From: Microvirga guangxiensis
GTDB taxonomy: Bacteria > Pseudomonadota > Alphaproteobacteria > Rhizobiales > Beijerinckiaceae
Length of the DNA: 64,000 nt
Assembly (NCBI RefSeq): GCF_900102135.1
Contig: NZ_FMVJ01000016.1
Location: 1-64,000, forward strand
Direction: 5' to 3'
A model generated the notes under the pieces. That model was not told the DNA's origin and did not search any database. It was given only the letters and a program-made list of their open reading frames with translations. Each line of letters starts with the position of its first letter. Within the stretch, counting starts at the first letter, position 1. The position numbers and the translations under genes are program-made. Positions 19,570-27,644 of the stretch are shown here, in pieces.

Positions 19570-20328
19570 TCAAATCGCGCCGGCAGCCTGCCCCATGGTG
19601 CGCAGCCTTTCGGCTGCGGGCGCATGAGGCGAAGGATAGGCGATACGGCTATGGCGAAGCCGGAGCTTGATGGCGGCATCTGCGAGCCGATAGGTCAAGG
19701 GACCGGGGTTGATGACAGGAACGGGGAGGCGCTCAGCAAGGTAGGAGTGAGCTTCGTGCATGGTCGTAGAGCCGAGGATAATGACGTCTGCGCCGTCTTC
19801 CTCGATGCAGCGAATCGCGGCAGCATGGAGGTGAGGGAAGAACTCGTCCTCCTTGCCGGATAGCAGGCTCTGATTGTTCGGCTGCAGGCCCGCCGAGCGC
19901 AAGGACGCGCATTTGTGAGCAAGGCCGAGTTCCGCAAGCGTCTTCGTGTAGAGATGCCGCCAGCGGTCCCACATGGCCAGGATCGAAAACTTCTCGCCCA
20001 GCATGAGAGCGGCCAGCATGGCATGACGGCCTGCTCCGATGACGGGAATGTTGAGGACGGAGCGCAGCGCCGCCATGCCGGAATCGCTGACCGTATCGAT
20101 GCAGACCGCGTCGAAGCCCTCTGACTCGGCCTGGATGCCCGCTTCGAGAATACCGATATCGGCGAGAACGGAGTCCTGCTGGCTGACGTAATTCGCTGGA
20201 GCGATGCGAACGGGGCGATACTCGAAATCGATCCCGTCACCCAGCTTGACCGAACGGAGCTGTGCCTTGCGCAGCTCCAGATTACTCGCATCCATTGGGA
20301 ACGGAACGATCACCAGCACTCTGGACAT
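19570..20328 (-). CDS. Asp/Glu/hydantoin racemase-fold protein, copy 2
   Basis: A 252-residue paralogue of the next gene downstream (shared AESEGxDAVC, AALRSVLxIPVIGAG). The position of the first catalytic cysteine is T79 (C76 is three residues earlier). The second motif, normally LGC, reads IILGSTTM with S187 in place of cysteine and no cysteine nearby. The fold assignment is firm; racemase chemistry is not. Such proteins often travel with hydantoinase A/B genes, as here, where they would be expected to interconvert stereoisomers. Confidence 0.82.
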   Translation of the reverse strand: MSRVLVIVPFPMDASNLELRKAQLRSVKLGDGIDFEYRPVRIAPANYVSQQDSVLADIGILEAGIQAESEGFDAVCIDTVSDSGMAALRSVLNIPVIGAGRHAMLAALMLGEKFSILAMWDRWRHLYTKTLAELGLAHKCASLRSAGLQPNNQSLLSGKEDEFFPHLHAAAIRCIEEDGADVIILGSTTMHEAHSYLAERLPVPVINPGPLTYRLADAAIKLRLRHSRIAYPSPHAPAAERLRTMGQAAGAI

Positions 20329-20357
20329 TCTGCATACTCCTCAAACGATCAGTCGAT

Positions 20358-21752
20358 TCATGTGAGCGCGATCTTTGCTGCGCTGTTTCCCGCAAGGCGC
20401 CCCAGCACGACTGCCGTTACCAGGCCGTTCCCTCCAAGGTATCCCCATGAAGAGGGCCCGGAGATGCCGCGGGCGGCACCTCCTGCGGCATAGAGATTGG
20501 GAAGTGGAGATCCGTCGGCGCGCACAACGCGTCCTGTCTCGTCGACTTTCAGGCCACCTTGCGTATGAAAAAGTGCACCTTTCACTTCTACCGCCCTGAA
20601 GGGTGGCGTCAGTTGCGCAACGCCAGTGAAATCTCGGCCGAAGGGATCGTCGGTCTTTCCTGTGACGTAAGAGGCCACTTCCGAGAAGCTGGCTTCGAGA
20701 TTGTCGAAAGGCAGTCCTGTTGCCTGCGAGAGAGAGGCAATGCCGTCGGCTGTGACAACCGCGCCGCTGTCGAGAACGCGATGATAATCCTGAAAAGTGA
20801 GAGCCGCTTCTTCGCAGTGCTTGTCGTAGATCGTCCAAGCTGTGCCGCCCGGCTGGCCCAGCACCGTCGAGGCCTGCTCGGAATATCCGCTCATCTCGTT
20901 CGAAAAGCGGCGTCCCTCCTTGTTCACTTGAAATCCGCCGCGGATCACGATGGCCCATGTGACAGGCAGGGCGGGTCCATTGGCGACGCAATGGCCCTGA
21001 TAGCTTCCGAGATCGGCGGTGGCCGCACCCAAGGCGTCGCCCCAGCGGATGGCATCGCCTTTGCTGCCGCCATGACCGCAATAAACCGCATCGGACATGG
21101 ATGGAATAAGGGCGGCGATGACAGAAGGATCAGCTCCGTATCCACCACTGGCGAGAACGAGTGCGCCGCAACCGACGATATTTTGCTGGCCGTCAGCCGT
21201 CGTATATCCGATGGCCGTAATGCGACCCTCTGGCTCGGCGAAATGAGTGTCGACCGTGGCCGAGGTGATCAGTGTTGCGCCGGCGGAAAGTGCCGCACGC
21301 AGGAGGCCCTGTTCCATCTCGAGGCCGGTTCGGCTTTTCGGCACATGGTAGCGATGACGGGAGTGGCCCGGGTAGAGAATGTCGTCGAGCAACTCGAAAT
21401 GCAGACCATGGGAATCCACGAGCCATTCGACGGCAGGGCCAGACTCTTCGGCGATCTTGCGCGCCAACGACTCGTCGGTCTTGCCCTTGGCTTTCGCGAG
21501 AATGTCGGCGACATACATGTCGGGACTATCTTCGATGCCCTTCTCGCGCTGGAAGCGCGTTCCCGCCCCCGGCAGCATTCCAAGCGTCAGAGCGGTGTTG
21601 CCTCGCGGCTCGGCATCTCGCTCGATCACAACAACGCTTGCACCGGCCTCGCGGGCGGAAAGCGCCGCACACAAGCCTGCTGCGCCGGCGCCGACGATGA
21701 CGACATCGGCTCGTGCCTCGGGTTCACTCTGGAGGGCGGTGCGGACCGTCAT
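20358..21752 (-). CDS. FAD-dependent oxidoreductase (fumarate-reductase flavoprotein type), copy A
   Basis: 464 residues. FAD-binding VVIVGAGAAGLCAAL at about residue 17, the ERDAEPRG segment, GRRFSNE (position of the catalytic Arg of fumarate reductase) and ALFHTQGGL (active-site His-Thr). No heme or signal peptide, so it is a soluble enzyme of the FAD_binding_2 group that includes fumarate reductases, 3-ketosteroid dehydrogenases and tricarballylate dehydrogenase. It should oxidise or reduce a C-C bond next to a carboxylate or ketone. It is a clear paralogue of the flavoprotein at 37803-39227. Confidence 0.88.
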   Translation of the reverse strand: MTVRTALQSEPEARADVVIVGAGAAGLCAALSAREAGASVVVIERDAEPRGNTALTLGMLPGAGTRFQREKGIEDSPDMYVADILAKAKGKTDESLARKIAEESGPAVEWLVDSHGLHFELLDDILYPGHSRHRYHVPKSRTGLEMEQGLLRAALSAGATLITSATVDTHFAEPEGRITAIGYTTADGQQNIVGCGALVLASGGYGADPSVIAALIPSMSDAVYCGHGGSKGDAIRWGDALGAATADLGSYQGHCVANGPALPVTWAIVIRGGFQVNKEGRRFSNEMSGYSEQASTVLGQPGGTAWTIYDKHCEEAALTFQDYHRVLDSGAVVTADGIASLSQATGLPFDNLEASFSEVASYVTGKTDDPFGRDFTGVAQLTPPFRAVEVKGALFHTQGGLKVDETGRVVRADGSPLPNLYAAGGAARGISGPSSWGYLGGNGLVTAVVLGRLAGNSAAKIALT

Positions 21753-21765
21753 CGTTGCGCGCCCT

Positions 21766-22296
21766 TCACGTCCGACTCACCCAGGTCTCCATTTCGGCAA
21801 TGAGAGCGCCCGTGAGACGGAAACGATCGACGAAACGCACGTCGGACAGGACAGTGCCGTCCGGAGCCGTTCCTTCGAGCGTTCCCTGCGCGAAGACGAT
21901 GCGATCCTCATCGGTCATGGCATCTTCGAAACGCTGATAAGCCTTCCGGAATTTTGTCGAAGCAGCGAGAGATCCGGAGAGGTCTCGGCGCTCGCCGTGA
22001 AGGTCGGTTCCGAAAAAGTCAGGTGTTGCCAACGCACCGGCTGCCTCCGCATCTCCTTTTTCCAGGGCGGCGGCAAAGGCCGCCGCTACATCGGCTGCGG
22101 GTGGCAGCGGCGGGCCGGGAATACGGGACACGCCGCCGCGGGCATAGGAACTTGGATGCACCTCACGCAGGATGGTAACGATTCCATCCGGCGGCGCTGC
22201 CATGACGGAACGGACGGCGCGCATCATGCCCTTCAGCAGGCGCGCCTTGGTGGCGGCATCGTAGCCTTCGAGAATGGTGGTTTCGACGACGGGCAT
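21766..22296 (-). CDS. Tautomerase / SnoaL-like (NTF2-fold) fusion protein
   Basis: 176 residues. Residues 1 to about 65 resemble the 4-oxalocrotonate tautomerase family, with Pro directly after the start Met (the family's general base) and an Arg-containing IVTILREV strand. After a Pro-rich linker, residues about 80-176 resemble a SnoaL/NTF2-like cone-shaped domain that often binds small polar molecules. I chose the ATG at 22296 because it exposes the Pro; the frame continues upstream to 22515. In context it probably isomerises an unsaturated keto-acid intermediate of the island pathway. The fusion is unusual. Confidence 0.7.
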   Translation of the reverse strand: MPVVETTILEGYDAATKARLLKGMMRAVRSVMAAPPDGIVTILREVHPSSYARGGVSRIPGPPLPPAADVAAAFAAALEKGDAEAAGALATPDFFGTDLHGERRDLSGSLAASTKFRKAYQRFEDAMTDEDRIVFAQGTLEGTAPDGTVLSDVRFVDRFRLTGALIAEMETWVSRT

Positions 22297-22330
22297 GGGA
22301 TTTCCTCTCGCTGATCGATCAAGCAGGTCG

Positions 22331-22951
22331 CTAGGAATGAGCGGCTTCGATTTCGGACATGATGTCGGCGATCTTCGCGACCCGGCAGACAGGGCGGAGA
22401 GCGTCGATGGCCGTGGCGTGGACTGCGGGTGAGAAGGCTGCGCAGGCATCCTCCAGCACAACGGTTTCGAAATCCCGGACATGGGCGTCCCGCACTGTCG
22501 ATGCGACGCCGCCATTGGTGACGATTCCCCCGATCAGAAGCCGCTCGATGCCCAGTTTGCGCAGAACCCATTCCATTCGTGTCATGTAGAAGGCCGAGTA
22601 GGCGATCTTCTCAACGATCACATCCGCCGGCTGGAGTTCATCGACAAGCGAATGTCCCCAGGAGCCCGGAGCGAAATCTCCCTTCGTCAGGAACGGACGG
22701 AGGGACTTCAGATGCGGAGAAATTAAGGGCTGGCCTCCCTTGGCTGGAACGAGCGTGAACTGCGTCGAGACAAAGAAGCCGCCTTTCTCTCGCAAGAGGT
22801 TGGCAAGTGGAAGAATGCGCGCCGGCAATGCGGCGATCTCGGGAGCCGTCTGACCCGCGCGGCCATAAGCGCCCTGCGGATGCAGAAAGTCGTTCTGCAA
22901 GTCGACAGTGAGGAGCGCGGTCCGGGATAAAGGAATGGAGGAAGCGCTCAC
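22331..22951 (-). CDS. Isochorismatase-fold hydrolase lacking the catalytic cysteine
   Basis: A 206-residue protein of the cysteine hydrolase/isochorismatase fold. D17 (TVDLQNDF) and K115 (VEKIAYSAF) of the usual Asp-Lys-Cys triad are present. The nucleophile position in VTNGGV is G148; the codon reads GGC where family amidases have TGC in VTNxCV. True isochorismatases such as PhzD also have Gly here and hydrolyse vinyl ethers by acid-base chemistry, so amidase activity (maleamate, N-carbamoyl compounds) is unlikely. Overlaps the hyuA stop/start junction by four bases. Confidence 0.82.
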   Translation of the reverse strand: MSASSIPLSRTALLTVDLQNDFLHPQGAYGRAGQTAPEIAALPARILPLANLLREKGGFFVSTQFTLVPAKGGQPLISPHLKSLRPFLTKGDFAPGSWGHSLVDELQPADVIVEKIAYSAFYMTRMEWVLRKLGIERLLIGGIVTNGGVASTVRDAHVRDFETVVLEDACAAFSPAVHATAIDALRPVCRVAKIADIMSEIEAAHS

Positions 22952-25008
22952 GATGAACGCTCCACGATCACGTTGCCGAAATTGTCGATGCGGGCCACGA
23001 GGTCAGGGTCGACCACGGTCGTCGCGTCCGGTTGCTCGAGGATCGCAGGACCATGAACAACGGTTCCCACCGGAAGGTCCAAGCGAGCGTAGATTGCAGT
23101 CTCGTGCCAGCCCCCATCGAACCACACCTGTCGCGTTCCGAGCTTTGCCTTGTCCAGAGAAGCATCTGCAGCAGGCGCGAGCGCTGCAAGGTCGAAATGG
23201 GGCCGCCGTCCGACCGCAGCTGTGCGGAGATTGACGATCCGCGACGGAACGCCCGGGAGAAGCCGGCTGAACGCCACCTGGTAGGCTTTTTCGAAAGCCT
23301 GGCGGATAACGGCTTCTGTCACTCCTGTCGTTCCACCTTTAACGGTGACGGGCAGCGGGACGGCGACCGTGTGGGTCTGGCCCACATAATGCATGTCGAG
23401 TTCAAACAGAATATCGATCCGCTCGACAGCCAGACCCGCAGCCTCCACGACGGCCTTCGCCTCCTCGGCCTCTGCCACCATGCGCTGGTCGAGCACTGCG
23501 GCGTCGAGACCTTCCACGTTCAGGTTGACTGTCTGAACCTGATCGTGACGGATATCGGCGATGACGCAGCCGAGGGCCGAGGTCACGCCTGGATAGCGAG
23601 GCACCAATGCCGCCTTGAGGCCCACATCCTTGATGAGGGCGCCCGCATGCAACGCTCCGCCGCCGCCGAACGGCACGGCTGCGAACTTGCCGGGATCGTG
23701 CCCGCGTTCGATGGAAACCAGCCGGATCGCACCAGCCATCTTGGCATCGGCGATCCGAACGATCGCTTCCGCCGCGGCCATAACGTCGATGTCGAGCGGA
23801 CGCGCAACGTGAGCGTCGATGGCTGCGCGCGCGGCTTCCACGTCCAGACGGGCGAGCTTGCCGCCGATGGGACGCTCCGCATTGATGCGGCCGAGCACGA
23901 CATTGGCATCGGTGAGCGTCGGGCGCGTGTTGCCCTGGGCGTAGCAGACAGGACCAGGTCGCGAGCCGGCGCTCTCGGGGCCGACCTGGAGGAGGCCGCC
24001 GGCATCGACGTGAGCGATGGATCCACCGCCTGCGCCGATGGTCGTAATCTCGATCATCGGCGTGCGGATCACGAGGCCGAAATCGATTGTCGTTTGAGCG
24101 GCGAGGGCTGTCTTTCCGCCGACCACGAGAGACACGTCGTACGACGTACCGCCAAGATCACCCGTGATCACATCGGGAAACCCCGCGGCCTCCGAAATGG
24201 CGGCGGCCGCGATCACGCCGGCGGCGGGACCGGAGAGGGCCGTGCGAACCGGCAAGCGGCGGGCCGTTGCAGTCGACATCACGCCGCCATTGGACTGCAC
24301 GATATGGAAGCGGCCCGAGAAGCCTTCCGAAGCCAGCGCCTGGTCGAGCTTGCCGAGATAGCTGCCGACCACGGGCTGGAGATAGGCGTTGAGCGCGGTG
24401 GTGGAGGTGCGCTCGAACTCGCGGATCTCAGGCAGGATCTGGCTGGAGCAGGCGATGTTGCCGTTCGGCCAGATTTCACTCGCGGCTGCGAGCGCTCGCA
24501 TCTCGTTTTCCGCATTGGCATAAGCATTCACGAAAACGATGGCGAGAGCCTCGGCTCCGGCTTCGATGAGGGCTTGGGCTGCGGCCCGCACTTCTCCTGC
24601 ATCCACCGTCTCTCTGATCGTTCCATCGGCAAGCGTACGCTCGCCGACTTCAAGGCGAAGATCGCGGTCGATGACAGGCACGAAGTCACCCCACAAGCCC
24701 CAGGTGTGACGCCGGTCGCGGCGGCGCATCTCGATGACGTCGCGGAAGCCTTGGGTGGTGATGAGTCCTACGCGGGCACCCTTGCGCTCTAGAAGCGCAT
24801 TCGTGCCGACGGTGGTGCCATGCACGACCGACGAGAGGTTCGCCACCGGTCCGAAGCTCTTCAGACCTTCGAGGAAGCCGACGGCCTCGTCGCCACGGTT
24901 CGAGGAAACTTTGGCAGTGCGGAATTGTCTCTTATGCTCGTCGTAGAAAAAGAGGTCCGTAAAGGTTCCTCCGACATCGACGCCGACGATCTGTCCCTGT
25001 GTGCTCAT
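22948..25008 (-). CDS. Hydantoinase/oxoprolinase family protein, subunit A
   Basis: A 686-residue HyuA-type protein with an N-terminal ASKHA ATPase domain (VGVDVGGTFTDLF at residue 8, GDLGGTSYDVSLV further on). Relatives are the A subunits of N-methylhydantoinase, 5-oxoprolinase and acetone/acetophenone carboxylases, all of which use ATP to phosphorylate a carbonyl group. The partner B subunit lies directly upstream with a four-base overlap. The neighbourhood of racemase-fold and PrpD-like genes suggests a cyclic amide or carboxylation substrate, not identified. Confidence 0.9.
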   Translation of the reverse strand: MSTQGQIVGVDVGGTFTDLFFYDEHKRQFRTAKVSSNRGDEAVGFLEGLKSFGPVANLSSVVHGTTVGTNALLERKGARVGLITTQGFRDVIEMRRRDRRHTWGLWGDFVPVIDRDLRLEVGERTLADGTIRETVDAGEVRAAAQALIEAGAEALAIVFVNAYANAENEMRALAAASEIWPNGNIACSSQILPEIREFERTSTTALNAYLQPVVGSYLGKLDQALASEGFSGRFHIVQSNGGVMSTATARRLPVRTALSGPAAGVIAAAAISEAAGFPDVITGDLGGTSYDVSLVVGGKTALAAQTTIDFGLVIRTPMIEITTIGAGGGSIAHVDAGGLLQVGPESAGSRPGPVCYAQGNTRPTLTDANVVLGRINAERPIGGKLARLDVEAARAAIDAHVARPLDIDVMAAAEAIVRIADAKMAGAIRLVSIERGHDPGKFAAVPFGGGGALHAGALIKDVGLKAALVPRYPGVTSALGCVIADIRHDQVQTVNLNVEGLDAAVLDQRMVAEAEEAKAVVEAAGLAVERIDILFELDMHYVGQTHTVAVPLPVTVKGGTTGVTEAVIRQAFEKAYQVAFSRLLPGVPSRIVNLRTAAVGRRPHFDLAALAPAADASLDKAKLGTRQVWFDGGWHETAIYARLDLPVGTVVHGPAILEQPDATTVVDPDLVARIDNFGNVIVERSS

Positions 25009-26738
25009 GCTGCTATTCCATTGCGCAGGGTTGCGGTGGCGGTTTGATCCACCTCCCCATTGGCGGTGATGACAACCCCATAATCCCGCTTCGCCGCTTC
25101 CATGCTTACATAGCCGAGACGCACATCGCGGCAGACGAGGTCCGAATCCCGCGTTCTTGGATCACCCCAGCCGCCTCCGCCGGGAGTTTCAAGCCGCACA
25201 GAGCGGCCTGCCGACACGGAGACGCCGGTGACCTTGGAGACGAGAGGCGGAGAATGCTGTCCGTCCTCGGCTTCCCACACGAAGCGGTTGAGAGCGGCAG
25301 GGCCACCCCCGGAGACGCCGAAGGGAGCAACTTTGCCACGCTCACCGAGAAGGAAAACCTCAGCATCGCGGAGTGGTTCTATCTCGTAGATCGCGCCCAA
25401 CCCACCGCGATGGGCTCCCGGTCCTGCCGAATCCGGACGCAGAGCCCATTGCCGGAAGAGTACCGGATAACTGGCTTCCAGAATCTCGGCAGGCGGAATC
25501 GTCGCCGTCGAAATGGGGTTGTTGGCATGGCTCAGGCCGTCGGTCTCAGGGTTGCCGCCAAGGCCGCCGCCGAAGAACGAGAACATGACCCAACGCTGTC
25601 CATCGTCGCGATGACCAGCGATCGAGAGAGCATTGATCGTGCCGAAGGGGGCAGCCGTCGCCTTCTCGGGGGAGACTTTGGCGAGCGCGCCGAGGAGTAC
25701 GCCGATGAGCCGCAGGATCGTTTCCGTGTAGCCCGCCATCGGGCGTGGCGCTGTCGCGCCGAGCAGGGTCGTGGAAGGCACCACGAACTTGATCGGTGCG
25801 AGGCATCCGGCATTCGCAGGCACATCCGTGAATACGTGCTTGAGCGCGACATAACAGGCAGCGACGGTCGTGGCGTTGGAGATGTTCACAGGCCCGAGCG
25901 CAGGCGGCGAAGAGCGCGAGAAGTCGAGCGTCATCGTGTCGCCTTCGATGGTGAGGTCGAGAGCGATGGTGATCACCTCGTCGACGATACCATCATTGTC
26001 GAGCACGTCTTCGAAGGCATATGTTCCGTCGGGAAGCGCGCGGATCGCTGCGCGCATCAGCGCTTCGGCCCGGTCCGAAAGGGCTTCGAAGGCGGCGGAA
26101 ACCGTATCGGTGCCGTATTCGTCGAGCAGTGCGTTGAAACGGCGTTGACCGAGATCGAGGGCGTTGAGCTGGCCGTTGAGGTCGCCCCAGTTCGAAATCG
26201 GCACGCGCGAATTCGCAGCGAGAAGATCCACGATGTCCTGGTTGATGCGTCCTGCCGAGACGAGCTTCACGGGCGGGAACCGCACGCCTTCTTGGAAGCT
26301 TTCGGTAGCCTTCGGGTTGTATCCGCCTGGAACGTTGCCGCCGATATCGAGCCAGTGTCCCGCCGATGCGAGCCAGCAGAACAGCTTCCCGTCCCGGAAG
26401 ATCGGGCGCACCAGACGGAAGTCGTTCAAGTGCGTGCCGCCTACATAGGGGTCATTGAAGAGGAACGTGTCGCCTTCTTCCAGGCCCCCTTCCTTGGCCA
26501 CTTTGTCGATCACGGCCTTCACGGCGAAGGCCATGGCTCCGACGAAGATCGGCAGTCCATTGGTGCCCTGGACGAGGGTTGCGCCTGTTTCCGCGTGATA
26601 GAGACCATGGCAGGCATCGCGCGCTTCGGCGATGATCGGGTTGAAGGCCGAGCGGTAGAGGGTCGCGTCCATCTCGTCCGCGATCTGCTCGAGCCTGCCC
26701 TTCAGGACGGCCAGGGTTACTGGATCTACCGACGTCAT
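25005..26738 (-). CDS. Hydantoinase/oxoprolinase family protein, subunit B
   Basis: A 577-residue HyuB-type subunit (DPVTLAVLKGRLEQIADEM at the N-terminus, FLFNDPYVGGTHLNDF, PGGGGWGDP near the C-terminus). It forms a complex with HyuA and carries the part of the active site that acts on the phosphorylated substrate. Full length for the family. It overlaps both neighbours by four bases, so stoichiometric translation with hyuA is expected. Confidence 0.9.
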   Translation of the reverse strand: MTSVDPVTLAVLKGRLEQIADEMDATLYRSAFNPIIAEARDACHGLYHAETGATLVQGTNGLPIFVGAMAFAVKAVIDKVAKEGGLEEGDTFLFNDPYVGGTHLNDFRLVRPIFRDGKLFCWLASAGHWLDIGGNVPGGYNPKATESFQEGVRFPPVKLVSAGRINQDIVDLLAANSRVPISNWGDLNGQLNALDLGQRRFNALLDEYGTDTVSAAFEALSDRAEALMRAAIRALPDGTYAFEDVLDNDGIVDEVITIALDLTIEGDTMTLDFSRSSPPALGPVNISNATTVAACYVALKHVFTDVPANAGCLAPIKFVVPSTTLLGATAPRPMAGYTETILRLIGVLLGALAKVSPEKATAAPFGTINALSIAGHRDDGQRWVMFSFFGGGLGGNPETDGLSHANNPISTATIPPAEILEASYPVLFRQWALRPDSAGPGAHRGGLGAIYEIEPLRDAEVFLLGERGKVAPFGVSGGGPAALNRFVWEAEDGQHSPPLVSKVTGVSVSAGRSVRLETPGGGGWGDPRTRDSDLVCRDVRLGYVSMEAAKRDYGVVITANGEVDQTATATLRNGIAA

Positions 26739-27643
26739 TGTGCGTCATTCCTCTGGCTGGATGAGACTTTTGCCGCCGAGAGGCCGTATTCTTCGTATGT
26801 ACGGCCCCGTTCCAGCATTTCGGGGGTGCCGATGAGAGCATTGAGGGCTTGGAAATCGAACATGCGCTCGCGGAACGGCTCGTTCGTCCCATGGGCCTTC
26901 AGTGAGCGATAGTAATCCTGCGCCGTGCGAGCGATGGCGCGTACGATCCCACCTGGGAAGATGACGATCTTGAAACCAAGCGCTCCAAGTTCCGTCGCAG
27001 ATGCGAGAGGAGTATCGCCGCCTTCGACCATGTTGGCGAGCAACGGAAGCCGGTTTCCAAGAGCGGCGGTGACTGCGGCGAGCTGCTCATGCGAGCGTGG
27101 AGCTTCCACGAAAAGCACATCCGCGCCGGCATCGGCATAGAGCGAAGCCCGTTCGATCGCACGCTCGAACCCTTCGACGGCAACTGCGTCGGTGCGCGCG
27201 ATGATGAGCGTGTTCTCGCTCCGGCGGGCGTCGACGGCCGCCTTGATCTTGCCAGCCATCTCCTCGGCTTTGATCAGGCTCTTGTCCTGCAGATGCCCGC
27301 AGCGTTTCGGCAGGGTCTGGTCTTCGATCTGGATGGCGGTTGCGCCGACCATTTCGAAGAGCTGGACCGTTCGCTGCACATTGAGGGCGTTGCCATAGCC
27401 ATTGTCGGCATCCACGATCAACGGCGTTGCGATACGCTCCCGCACGAGCGAGATCACCTCTGCGACCTCGTTCATGGAAACCAGACCGATGTCGGGACGG
27501 CCCAGGCGCGTATATGCGATAGCCGCCCCGGACAGATAAAGCGCTTCGAAACCCGCAGCGGCGGCGAGGGAGCCGGTCAGTGCATCGTAAATTCCAGGCG
27601 CAACGACCGGCCTATCGAGAGAAAGTCTTTGTTTTAAAGTCAT
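26735..27643 (-). CDS. Isocitrate lyase/PEP mutase family C-C lyase (PrpB-like)
   Basis: A 302-residue TIM-barrel enzyme. Metal-binding DADNGYGN, IQIEDQTLPKRCGH with the catalytic cysteine of the lyase branch (KxCGH), and IARTDA. The KRCGH motif is shared by 2-methylisocitrate lyase and 2,3-dimethylmalate lyase, which cleave a substituted malate to pyruvate plus succinate or propionate. PEP mutases lack this motif. I chose the ATG at 27643, one base after the upstream gene's stop. In the island it is the natural cleavage step after dehydration and hydration. Confidence 0.88.
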   Translation of the reverse strand: MTLKQRLSLDRPVVAPGIYDALTGSLAAAAGFEALYLSGAAIAYTRLGRPDIGLVSMNEVAEVISLVRERIATPLIVDADNGYGNALNVQRTVQLFEMVGATAIQIEDQTLPKRCGHLQDKSLIKAEEMAGKIKAAVDARRSENTLIIARTDAVAVEGFERAIERASLYADAGADVLFVEAPRSHEQLAAVTAALGNRLPLLANMVEGGDTPLASATELGALGFKIVIFPGGIVRAIARTAQDYYRSLKAHGTNEPFRERMFDFQALNALIGTPEMLERGRTYEEYGLSAAKVSSSQRNDAQ

Positions 27644-27644
27644 G

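Noticed and set aside
23032..24792. 586-residue open frame on the plus strand opposite hyuA
   Set aside because: It lies wholly antisense to a full-length, motif-complete HyuA gene. Long antisense frames are common in GC-rich DNA, and its composition (Arg/His/Asp-rich) and lack of domains are typical of shadows.
24999..26912. 637-residue open frame on the plus strand opposite hyuB
   Set aside because: Antisense to HyuB, with no recognisable motif and no ribosome-binding site; a codon-usage shadow.
26735..27643. Isocitrate lyase of the glyoxylate shunt, partner of malate synthase G
   Set aside because: At 302 residues with LPKRCGH it belongs to the short PrpB/dimethylmalate-lyase branch, not the larger AceA type, and it is 16 kb away in a different operon.
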